DNA of 64,000 nucleotides, from positions 314,300-378,299 of the forward strand of contig DLPC01000026.1 in the NCBI GenBank assembly GCA_002478565.1, written 5' to 3'. Of this stretch, positions 50,364 through 57,935 are shown piece after piece. The notes under the pieces are model-generated. The model was not told the origin of the DNA and made no database searches. It saw only the letters and a list, made by a program, of their open reading frames with translations. The position numbers and the translations under genes are program-made. Source of the stretch: Flavobacteriales bacterium UBA7468 (GTDB taxonomy: Bacteria > Bacteroidota > Bacteroidia > Flavobacteriales_D > Crocinitomicaceae). Positions within the stretch are counted from its first letter, which is position 1; each line of letters begins with the position of its first letter.

Positions 50364-51707
50364 TTAAAGCGAAGTTTCTGGGTCGAAAGCTTCGAGGTAA
50401 TCTGCTACGCGTCTGACAAACTGCCCACCAAGTGCACCATCTACAACGCGGTGGTCATAGGAGTGAGATAAAAACATTTTGTGACGGATACCAATGAAGT
50501 CGCCGTCTGGTGTCTCAATCACTGCAGGAACTTTGCGAATAGCTCCGAGCGCTAGAATTGCAACCTGTGGTTGATTGATAATTGGTGTACCCATCACATT
50601 GCCGAAGGTACCTACGTTGGTTACAGTGTAGGTGCCGCCTTGGATGTCTTCAGGCTTGAGTTTGTTATTGCGGGCGTTGTTGGCTAGTTCATTTACAGAC
50701 TTTGCTAGACCTACCAAATTCATGCGATCAGCATTTTTAATGACCGGTACAATCAGGTTACCACTCGGCAGGGCTGCAGCCATACCAATGTTGATGTCTT
50801 TGCGTTTGATGATATTGGTTCCGGAAACCGAAACGTTGATCATTGGGAAGTCTTTGATGGCTTTGGCAACGGCTTCGATGAAAATAGGGGTGAAGGTAAA
50901 GTTTTCACCTTCACGTTTTTTGAAATCGTTTTTGATGCGGTCGCGCCATTTAACGATGGTAGTTACGTCGGCTTCTACGTAAGAAGTAACGTGAGGAGCG
51001 ACATGTACAGACATGACCATGTGTTCGGCAATGAGTTTGCGCATGCGGTCCATTTCGATGATTTCGTCACCTGCGTTCGGAATGACAACTGGTTCCTTGA
51101 TTTGAAGGCTTGAGGTGCCACTATTTGCTGCAGCAGTTGCAGGCGCAGCTGCAGTTACAGGTGCGCTGGTTTGGCTGGAAGTTGTGCTGGCACCGGATGT
51201 ACGATTGGCTAAAAATGCGAGGACATCTTTTTTGGTCACACGACCGTCTTGACCGGAGCCCGCAATTTGTGCCAATTCGGCAGCGCTGATATTTTCTTTT
51301 TGAGCAATGGTTCTGACCAATGGCGAATAAAAACGATCTTCACTTGATTTGATAGCATTTGCTGGGGTAGCGGCAGTTTCTGATGTTGGCGCAGCACTTG
51401 TTGTTGTCGCTGCAGTTGTTGCAGGTATGCTAGCGGCAGCGTTTGAAGTAGTTTCAGTTGCACTACCGTCAGTAGAAAGAATGGCAATGACATCTCCAAC
51501 TTGTGCCACTTGATCTTTTTCAAAAAGAATTTTGATGAGTGTGCCAGCTGCTTCTGATGGAAGTTCGTTGTCTACTTTGTCTGTGGCGACCTCCACAAGT
51601 GGTTCGTCGATGGCTACGGAATCACCGATGTTTTTGAGCCAATTGGTAATGGTTGCTTCGGTGACGCTTTCACCCATTTTAGGAAGACGAATTTCTATTT
51701 CTGCCAT
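50364..51707 (-). CDS. 2-oxo acid dehydrogenase E2 (branched-chain or 2-oxoglutarate type)
   Basis: A 447-residue E2. The lipoyl Lys is residue 44 (ATDKVDNELPSE, the form typical of branched-chain and oxoglutarate E2 rather than pyruvate), followed by a Thr/Ala-rich linker, a subunit-binding domain (YSPLVRTIAQKENISAAEL) and the acyltransferase domain with the catalytic YDHRVVDGALGG near its end. It is distinct from the pyruvate E2 at 8037-9320. No E1 or E3 gene is next to it, so the complex it serves is unclear. It precedes the exonuclease by 1 nt. Confidence 0.9.
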   Translation of the reverse strand: MAEIEIRLPKMGESVTEATITNWLKNIGDSVAIDEPLVEVATDKVDNELPSEAAGTLIKILFEKDQVAQVGDVIAILSTDGSATETTSNAAASIPATTAATTTSAAPTSETAATPANAIKSSEDRFYSPLVRTIAQKENISAAELAQIAGSGQDGRVTKKDVLAFLANRTSGASTTSSQTSAPVTAAAPATAAANSGTSSLQIKEPVVIPNAGDEIIEMDRMRKLIAEHMVMSVHVAPHVTSYVEADVTTIVKWRDRIKNDFKKREGENFTFTPIFIEAVAKAIKDFPMINVSVSGTNIIKRKDINIGMAAALPSGNLIVPVIKNADRMNLVGLAKSVNELANNARNNKLKPEDIQGGTYTVTNVGTFGNVMGTPIINQPQVAILALGAIRKVPAVIETPDGDFIGIRHKMFLSHSYDHRVVDGALGGQFVRRVADYLEAFDPETSL

Positions 51708-51762
51708 TTTCTGTTAATTGATGTCGTTGATGAGTTGCAAAATTAAGCAATTTTGATCAAAA

Positions 51763-53700
51763 TCAGGAAGGTTGCTGATCAAGCAAACGATAGTTTTTCA
51801 GGATTGACTTGAAGTCAGTGAGCGTGTCGTAGTTTTTGGTGTAGCGCAAATTTGTTTCAGCCTGATTTTCAATATTCCAATAGTAGGGTCTGATGATGCT
51901 TTTTTTCTGATATCGCCTATTTAATTGATCCATTTGCAAGCCTACAAAAGTGTAATTTGAACTCATTACCCCAAAAATATTTTTGAAAAACTGGCTTGGC
52001 GTCTTGAAAATAAAAAAGACGACTGGGCTAATAATCAACATCACCAAACACATCGTTAGGTCAAATACGCGCTTGATTCTTTTGTTGGTCGCTTGCTCGA
52101 GTGCGTCAAAATGTAAGGTGTAATAATCGCCAGCCGTATCGATAGAATTGCTGCCAATGAGGTAGCTGGTATCTGGTTGGGCAATTTTGTATTCCAATTG
52201 AGCCGCGGAAGTTGCGACCATAATTTCAATAATGTGTCTGCTAGAGAGGTCCTTGGCAGAAAAAATGAGTTCATTTAAGCGATGAATCTCGAGCATTTCA
52301 TCAAATTGATGGATATATAATTTGGCTGCTGATTCATGTTGTTTGATCTCAATATGGTGAATGCTTTCAATATGTGGATACGTTTGCTCTAAAAGCGTTT
52401 TGATGCGCACAAATTCTTCATTAGCCGCTAAGATTCCAAAACGTTTTTTTGGAAACTGGCTGAAATCAATTTTGCCTTTTCTGATGAGCATAAAGAAGGC
52501 CCTGGTAGCATAAAAAATACCAATAAATGAGACTGCTCCTAGTAAAATAAACAACCTTGAAAATTGCCATTCTTTGGGTAAAAGTGCATACAAAGCAAGA
52601 ATGGCTAGTGTCGCAAAAAAGGTACTTTTCCAAACCCGTTTGACAGGCGTACCTTTGTCGTATAGCCCGAGTAGCCAGGCACTAAAAATCCAGCAAATTA
52701 AATAGCCCGGAACCAACCATTGAATCAGCCAATCTGGAAATTCAATTTGTTTGACTTTCCATTGATCGGCTAGCCAAATAAGTAGTAGCAAATTACTTAG
52801 AAAATCAAACGCTTGGGCGGCGCTTTTGCTCACAATTCTTTTGAGAAGTGATAAAGAAGCCCTGAGGTAGATGGCTAGGTGGATGGTGATTGAAAACAAT
52901 TTGGCATAGCGCTTCGAGAAGTGTTTTTGCGCAAAAATGATCATGGCATTATAGAAAACAAAAACATAATTCAAAGAGCCTTTTTTGGTGCTTTCTCCTT
53001 TGTAATGAATGATTTTTGTTTCTGCAAAATAGACAACTTTATAACCGCCAAGTTGAATGCGATACGACAAATCGATGTCTTCACCGTACATGAAAAATGC
53101 TTCGTCAAGCAGCCCAACTTTTTCGAGTGCCTCGGCGCGCATAAACATAAAGGCGCCGCACAAAACATCGACTTCATGGTTCTGCAATTCATCTAAATAA
53201 CCGAGGCTATAACGGTTGAAGAATTTCGACTTCGGGAATAGTTTAGAAAGTCCAAAGATCTTGTAGAATGAAACCGCAGGTGTTGGGAGCCCTCTTTTTG
53301 ATTCGGGTAAGAAGCGCCCTCTGCCGTCTAGCATGCGCACACCAAGCGCTCCAGCGTCAGGGTGCTGATCCATGTAGCGCAAACAACTCTCAAAGGTGTC
53401 TTCTTGCACAACGGTGTCTGGGTTAAGTAACAAAACATAACGCCCTTTACTCACTTCGATTGCTTGGTTATTGGCTTTGGAAAAACCGACATTCACGGAA
53501 TTGGCAATAAGCTGAACTTCCGGAAATTTGTCTCGTAGCATTTCCTGAGAACCATCTACGCTATTGTTGTCAACGACAAACACTTCAGCAGGAATTGATT
53601 TCAATGCAGCGTAAACACTATTGAGACATTGCTCCAAAAAATTGGAAACATTGTAATTAACAATTACAACGCTGAGCTCAAGTGTTTTTTCAGATGTCAT
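51763..53700 (-). CDS. Glycosyltransferase 2 fused to membrane segments and a degenerate sugar-phosphotransferase-like end
   Basis: A 645-residue protein. Residues ~8-290 are a GT2 of the rhamnosyltransferase/WbbL type: LSVVIVNYNVSNFLEQCLNS, FVVDNNSVDGS and the metal-binding LLLNPDTVVQ. Hydrophobic segments lie around 300-420. From ~430 a Rossmann-like stretch (RFGILAANEEFVRIKTLLEQ) precedes a last part that starts with NKRIKRVFDLTMCLVMLIISP (Lys-Arg-x-x-Asp near 543) and continues with NYTFVGLQMDQLNRRY, echoing the ends of WbaP/PglC-type phosphoglycosyltransferases. The catalytic KFRSM..DAE region between them is missing. The start at 53700 makes an ATGA overlap with ridA. Role in surface polysaccharide synthesis is likely. 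Confidence 0.82.
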   Translation of the reverse strand: MTSEKTLELSVVIVNYNVSNFLEQCLNSVYAALKSIPAEVFVVDNNSVDGSQEMLRDKFPEVQLIANSVNVGFSKANNQAIEVSKGRYVLLLNPDTVVQEDTFESCLRYMDQHPDAGALGVRMLDGRGRFLPESKRGLPTPAVSFYKIFGLSKLFPKSKFFNRYSLGYLDELQNHEVDVLCGAFMFMRAEALEKVGLLDEAFFMYGEDIDLSYRIQLGGYKVVYFAETKIIHYKGESTKKGSLNYVFVFYNAMIIFAQKHFSKRYAKLFSITIHLAIYLRASLSLLKRIVSKSAAQAFDFLSNLLLLIWLADQWKVKQIEFPDWLIQWLVPGYLICWIFSAWLLGLYDKGTPVKRVWKSTFFATLAILALYALLPKEWQFSRLFILLGAVSFIGIFYATRAFFMLIRKGKIDFSQFPKKRFGILAANEEFVRIKTLLEQTYPHIESIHHIEIKQHESAAKLYIHQFDEMLEIHRLNELIFSAKDLSSRHIIEIMVATSAAQLEYKIAQPDTSYLIGSNSIDTAGDYYTLHFDALEQATNKRIKRVFDLTMCLVMLIISPVVFFIFKTPSQFFKNIFGVMSSNYTFVGLQMDQLNRRYQKKSIIRPYYWNIENQAETNLRYTKNYDTLTDFKSILKNYRLLDQQPS

Positions 53701-54083
53701 TTGTAGGCGATGCAAGAAATTTCGATGTTGACATCAAGTGGCAAACGGCTTACTTGAACAGTTTCTCGGGCAGGTGCTACCCCTGTAAAGAATTCAGCGT
53801 AAACTGCATTCATTGCTTGAAATTCAGTTAAGTCTTGCATGAAAATACTCACTTTAACCACGTGCTCTTTTGTAAAACCAGCCTCTTGGAGCAGCGCTTC
53901 AATGTTTTGTAAGACGCGTTTTGTAGCTTCTTCAATGTTGTTCATTTCTAGTTGCCCCGTCTGTGGATTCAAAGGAATTTGTCCACTGATATAAAGCTGT
54001 CTGTCGATCAGGATGGCCTGACTGTAAGGGCCCACTGGCGCAGGTGCATTTGGTATTTGAATTGCTTTTTTAATCGATGACAT
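53697..54083 (-). CDS. ridA: RidA family enamine/imine deaminase
   Basis: A 128-residue trimeric YjgF/RidA protein. Signatures: NAPAPVGPYSQAILI at the start, LYISGQIPLNPQTG, the central KVSIFMQDLTEFQAMNAVYAEFF and the substrate-binding Arg in PARETVQVSRLPLD near 105, ending with VNIEISCIAYK. RidA hydrolyses reactive 2-aminoacrylate and related imines formed by PLP enzymes. It overlaps the glycosyltransferase gene by 4 nt and diverges from pabA. Confidence 0.95.
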   Translation of the reverse strand: MSSIKKAIQIPNAPAPVGPYSQAILIDRQLYISGQIPLNPQTGQLEMNNIEEATKRVLQNIEALLQEAGFTKEHVVKVSIFMQDLTEFQAMNAVYAEFFTGVAPARETVQVSRLPLDVNIEISCIAYK

Positions 54084-54101
54084 TTAGAAACAAGGTTTTA
54101 C

Positions 54102-54117
54102 TACTTTTGCAAAGTAA
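54102..54117. promoter_or_regulatory. Overlapping divergent -7 elements between ridA and pabA
   Basis: TACTTTTGCAAAGTAA is nearly palindromic. On the plus strand it holds TACTTTTG (54102-54109), a perfect TAnnTTTG 23 nt before the pabA GTG. On the minus strand it reads TTACTTTGC, similar to a -7 box for ridA, 19 nt from its ATG. No TTG is at the expected distance on the plus strand. Confidence 0.45.
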
Positions 54118-54132
54118 CAAAAAACAAGCTAG

Positions 54133-54705
54133 GTGAGGGTTCTTTTAATCGATTTTTATGACTCATTTACCTTCAATCTCGCCCATTATCTCGAGGCACT
54201 TGAAGTTGAACTGCTCACCAAGCGCTATGACCAAATAAGTGCTTCAGATTTCTCTCAGATTAATGCAATCATACTTTCCCCCGGCCCAGGTTTGCCCCAC
54301 GAAAAGGAGGGTTTAACTGAAATTCTTGAACAATTTGTTGGCAAACTACCAATCTTGGGGGTTTGCTTAGGAATGCAAGCTTTGGTGACTCATTTGGGCG
54401 GGACCCTTCAAAATCAAAAAAAGGTCAAACACGGTGTTGCTGAACGAATTGACATTCAAGGTTCATCCGTATTATTTAAAAATTTGCCTCCGCAAATTGA
54501 AGTAGGCTTGTATCATTCATGGCAAGTATGTTGCCCTGCGGATTGGATCACCGCAACTTCACAGAGCGGCGTCCCTATGGCCATAGAATTGCCTCAGCAA
54601 AAAATATATGGCGTTCAGTTTCATCCGGAATCGATTATGACGCCCGAAGGAATGCACATCTTGCGGAATTTTCTGCATATTTGTCAAGATGAAGTACTTA
54701 TTTAA
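54133..54705 (+). CDS. pabA: Anthranilate/aminodeoxychorismate synthase glutamine amidotransferase
   Basis: A 190-residue class I glutamine amidotransferase, starting at GTG (54133). LIDFYDSFTFNLAHYL is the usual opening, ILSPGPG the oxyanion strand, GVCLGMQAL holds the nucleophile Cys (about 77), and VQFHPESIMTPEG the His and Glu. PabA and TrpG share this form; no trpE or pabB neighbour distinguishes them here. It supplies ammonia for folate 4-aminobenzoate or tryptophan synthesis. Its last 17 nt overlap the decayed DUF2147 gene. Confidence 0.9.
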   Translation: MRVLLIDFYDSFTFNLAHYLEALEVELLTKRYDQISASDFSQINAIILSPGPGLPHEKEGLTEILEQFVGKLPILGVCLGMQALVTHLGGTLQNQKKVKHGVAERIDIQGSSVLFKNLPPQIEVGLYHSWQVCCPADWITATSQSGVPMAIELPQQKIYGVQFHPESIMTPEGMHILRNFLHICQDEVLI

Positions 54706-54912
54706 GTTGTTGTTTTTCTTACTAGTTTTCCAAAATGCCACCGCCCAAAGTTGCACTGGTTATTGGATCACGATTGACGACCACACGGGTTTAAAAAAAT
54801 CTATTGTAGAGCTTTACAAAAAAGAAGGTGTTTTGTACGGAAGGGTTGTATAATCGGGCCATTCTTTCGTACCCAAGATTGGATTCGGACCAATCAAATC
54901 CCAAAAGATTAA
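54689..54912 (+). pseudogene. DUF2147 family gene broken by an internal deletion
   Basis: The start codon at 54689 opens a signal peptide (LFKLLFFLLVFQNATAQ) and the N-terminal part of a DUF2147 protein (GYWITIDDHTG, VELYKKEGVLYGRVV), but a TAA follows at 54851-54853. Directly after it, in another frame, lies IGPFFRTQDWIRTNQIPKD and then TAA at 54910-54912, which is the C-terminal end of the same family (normally preceded by GY). About 70-80 residues of the middle are missing and the frame is lost, so this is an inactivated gene. The first part lies in line with pabA, whose 3' end it overlaps. Confidence 0.8.
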
Positions 54913-54936
54913 AATCTTTGATCCCGACTTAAACTT

Positions 54937-54984
54937 TTTTGTTGAACTTTTGTTATCGAAAAGTCATATCAAAGTTCAACAAAA
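54937..54984 (+). repeat. 14-bp inverted repeat that ends on the TonB receptor start codon
   Basis: TTTTGTTGAACTTT at 54937-54950 is exactly complementary to AAAGTTCAACAAAA at 54971-54984, with a 20-nt loop. The A at 54984 is the first base of the ATG, so in the mRNA the second arm covers the ribosome-binding region. It could act as an operator or as a translation-blocking hairpin. Confidence 0.8.
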
Positions 54985-57401
54985 TGAAATTATTTCTCCA
55001 AACTTGCTTCATTCTTTTCAGTTTCACCGCATTTGCCCAAACGGGCCAACTCAGTGGCCGCTTGCTCAATGCTGCGAATGGCACCCCAGTCTCTCCCGCA
55101 AAAATCAATATTGTTGAGTTACAATTGTTCAAAGCCGCCGATTTAGAAGGAAGGTTTTCTTTTGAAAAGTTGGCGCCGGGCATTTACACGGTAAAAATTA
55201 CAGCTCCAGGCTTTGAAGAAAAAGTACAATCTGAAGTTTTGATCACCAATGCGCGGCCAACAGATTTAGTGCTCGAACTCGAAGAAAAAGTACAGACATC
55301 AAAGGAGATTAAAGTGACGGCCGCACCTTTTCAACGCAAAACAGAGTCTCCCAATTCATTAAAAACACTCAGTGCTACTGAAGTGGAACGTCTGCCTGGT
55401 GCTAACCGCGATGTAAGCAAGGTGATTGCTGCCTTACCAGGGGTAGCAGCACGCGCAACTTTCAGAAATGACATCATCATTAGAGGTGGTTCACCTGGTG
55501 AGAATAAATTTTATTTGGATGGTATCGAGGTACCGAACATCAATCACTTTGCTACGCAAGGAAGTAGTGGCGGCCCAGTAGGTTTACTTAATGTCAATTT
55601 TATCAGGGAGGTAGAATTTTATTCGGGTGCATTTCCGGCAAACCGTGCCAACGGGCTCTCATCTGTGCTTGCATTCAAGCAAAAAGATGGCAACAAAGAC
55701 GCGCTCATCACCAATTTTGCACTCGGCTCTTCTGATGCAGCCCTTACTTTTGATGGTCCGATAGGCAACAAAGGAGATTTTATTTTTTCACTGCGTCGCT
55801 CTTACCTACAATTTTTATTTGCTGCGCTTAAATTACCCATACTTCCAACCTATAACGATTACCAATTCAAGTTTAACTTCCAACTCAATCCAAAAAATAA
55901 GCTATCCATCATTGGTCTTGGAGCGCTCGATCAGTTTGGACTGAATCAGAAAGTCAATGAGGGCTTAACAGATACCAATCAAATTCAGTACAATAATTTT
56001 ATACTCGGAAATTTACCAATGCAGGGCCAATGGAACTACACCATGGGGGCAGTATGGCAGCATTCTTCTAAGTCTTCTATTCAAACTGTCGTTGTGAGTC
56101 GGAATATGCTCAATAATGAAGCTTACCGCTACAAAAACCTGATTGAAGAGCCTCAAAATCTTTTGCAAAATTACAGTTCATTTGAGGCCGAGAATAAATT
56201 GCGTTTTGAGCACACGTATCTGAAAAATGGCTGGCGTTTCAATGTAGGGGCAGGTTATGAATTTGCCAAGTACTACAATAGTACATATCAGCTATTGACA
56301 ATTTTTGGTCAGCCCGATACCTTAGATTTTGAATCAGAATTGAATCTGCATAAATTTTCAGCATTCTCGCAACTGAGTCGTGCGTTTTTTAACGAACGTT
56401 TGCGTTTGTCTTTAGGCCTACGCATGGATGGCACTTCTTACAGTACTGAAATGCGCAACCCTTTCAATCAGTTTTCACCGATGTTCTCGGCGTCTTATCG
56501 CCTTACTGAAGATTGGGCCATTAATGCCAATGTGGCGCGCTATCACCAATTGCCGTCTTACACCATATTGGGCTATAGAAATGCGGCCGGAGACCTGGTG
56601 AATGAACAAAATGGACTGAAATATATCCAAGCCGATCATTTTGTACTCGGTACAGAATACTTGTTGAAGTGGAATGCAAGGGTGACACTCGAGGGCTTCT
56701 TGAAACAATACAGCAACTATCCTTTCTCAATCAAAGATTCTATTTCACTGGCCAATATCGGTTCGGACTTCGGGGTAGTGGGTAATGAAGCCGTGAGTTC
56801 AAGTTCTTCGGGCCGCAGTTATGGGGCTGAATTTTTATACCAGCAAAAACTTTACAAAGGATTTTATGCCGTATTGGCCTACACTTGGGTAAGATCTGAA
56901 TTCTTGGACAAAAACAATAATTATGCCCCGACATCTTGGGATAGCCGTCATATCGTTTCATTAACAGGAGGAAAGCGCTTTAAAAATGGTTGGGAATTTG
57001 GTATGCGTTGGTTGTTTTCAGGCGGTGCGCCTTACACACCATACGACATCGCCACTTCGAGTTTGATCAACAATTGGAACATCAATGGAGTTGGTTTATT
57101 GGATTACAACAACTTAAACACGCAAAGAGAAAGTAGCTTCCATCAATTGAATATCCGCGTGGACAAAAAGCTCTACCTCAAACAATTTAACATGAACTTT
57201 TATTTTGATGTTCAAAATGTGTACGGCTACCAAGCGAAACTAGCACCAATTTTATTGCTTGATACCGATGCCAATGGCCAGGCAGTTGTCGATTCGAATG
57301 ACCCAACGCGCTACCAAACCAAGCTCATTGAGAACGCTTCTGGAATTGTTCAACCCACACTTGGTATCATCATAGAGTTCGTTACCAAGAAAACCAAGTA
57401 G
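54984..57401 (+). CDS. TonB-dependent outer-membrane receptor
   Basis: An 805-residue receptor. Signal peptide 1-19 (FILFSFTAFAQ), a carboxypeptidase-regulatory-like domain (about 20-110; LSGRLLNAANGTPVSP), a TonB plug (SATEVERLPGANRDVSKVI, GVAARATFRNDIIIRGGSPGENKFYLDGIEVPN) and the barrel through to a C-terminal VQPTLGIIIEFVTKK. No SusD gene is beside it, so it is not a classic SusC. The start at 54984 (MKLFLQ) is chosen because it opens a signal peptide; a longer frame extends 45 nt back over the inverted repeat. Substrate unknown. Confidence 0.9.
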   Translation: MKLFLQTCFILFSFTAFAQTGQLSGRLLNAANGTPVSPAKINIVELQLFKAADLEGRFSFEKLAPGIYTVKITAPGFEEKVQSEVLITNARPTDLVLELEEKVQTSKEIKVTAAPFQRKTESPNSLKTLSATEVERLPGANRDVSKVIAALPGVAARATFRNDIIIRGGSPGENKFYLDGIEVPNINHFATQGSSGGPVGLLNVNFIREVEFYSGAFPANRANGLSSVLAFKQKDGNKDALITNFALGSSDAALTFDGPIGNKGDFIFSLRRSYLQFLFAALKLPILPTYNDYQFKFNFQLNPKNKLSIIGLGALDQFGLNQKVNEGLTDTNQIQYNNFILGNLPMQGQWNYTMGAVWQHSSKSSIQTVVVSRNMLNNEAYRYKNLIEEPQNLLQNYSSFEAENKLRFEHTYLKNGWRFNVGAGYEFAKYYNSTYQLLTIFGQPDTLDFESELNLHKFSAFSQLSRAFFNERLRLSLGLRMDGTSYSTEMRNPFNQFSPMFSASYRLTEDWAINANVARYHQLPSYTILGYRNAAGDLVNEQNGLKYIQADHFVLGTEYLLKWNARVTLEGFLKQYSNYPFSIKDSISLANIGSDFGVVGNEAVSSSSSGRSYGAEFLYQQKLYKGFYAVLAYTWVRSEFLDKNNNYAPTSWDSRHIVSLTGGKRFKNGWEFGMRWLFSGGAPYTPYDIATSSLINNWNINGVGLLDYNNLNTQRESSFHQLNIRVDKKLYLKQFNMNFYFDVQNVYGYQAKLAPILLLDTDANGQAVVDSNDPTRYQTKLIENASGIVQPTLGIIIEFVTKKTK

Positions 57402-57429
57402 ACTCTTTTCAAGATTCTTAAAAAAGTGG

Positions 57430-57437
57430 TATCTTTG
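57430..57437 (+). promoter_or_regulatory. -7 box of ndk
   Basis: TATCTTTG, a perfect TAnnTTTG identical to the rpsF one, 18 nt before the ndk start. No clear TTG at the usual distance. Confidence 0.6.
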
Positions 57438-57455
57438 CACCCAAATTTATCAATA

Positions 57456-57875
57456 ATGGCAACCAATAGAACTTTTACAATGCTCAAGCCCGATGCAATC
57501 GAAAATGGGCACATGGGTAAAATCATCGACATGATTATCAATGCTGGTTTCAGCATCAAAGCAATGAAATACACGCGCCTTTCCGAGGCTCAAGCAAAGG
57601 CTTTCTATGAAGTACATGCTGAGCGTCCGTTTTACGGCGAGCTTGTTGAATACATGACAAGTGGCCCTATTGTTGCGGCTATCTTAGAAAAAGAAAATGC
57701 TGTTACTGATTTTCGTTCCTTGATTGGTGCTACAGATCCTGCTGAGGCTGCAGAAGGTACTATTCGTAAGGCTTATGCTGAAAGCAAAGGTCGCAATGCA
57801 GTTCACGGTTCTGATTCCGATGAAAATGCAGAAATCGAAGGAAAATTCCATTTTACAGCTGCTGAGATTTTCTAA
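57456..57875 (+). CDS. ndk: Nucleoside diphosphate kinase
   Basis: A 139-residue enzyme. FTMLKPDAIENGHMGKII is the usual start, MTSGPIVAAILE the nucleotide-binding strand and NAVHGSDSDENA carries the phospho-acceptor His (about 115). It equilibrates nucleoside di- and triphosphates. The start at 57456 (MATNRTF) lies 18 nt after a -7 box, while the longer frame begins before it. Confidence 0.97.
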   Translation: MATNRTFTMLKPDAIENGHMGKIIDMIINAGFSIKAMKYTRLSEAQAKAFYEVHAERPFYGELVEYMTSGPIVAAILEKENAVTDFRSLIGATDPAEAAEGTIRKAYAESKGRNAVHGSDSDENAEIEGKFHFTAAEIF

Positions 57876-57895
57876 TTTCGACAACTGTTTACCAT

Positions 57896-57922
57896 TCAAA
57901 AGACCGCCTAGCGGTCTTTTTT
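57896..57922 (+). terminator. Intrinsic terminator between ndk and prfC
   Basis: AAAAGACCGC, CTAG and GCGGTCTTTT form a 10-bp stem closed by a short loop and followed by Ts. It ends 13 nt before the prfC start. Confidence 0.8.
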
Positions 57923-57935
57923 CATTCATAGCCAT

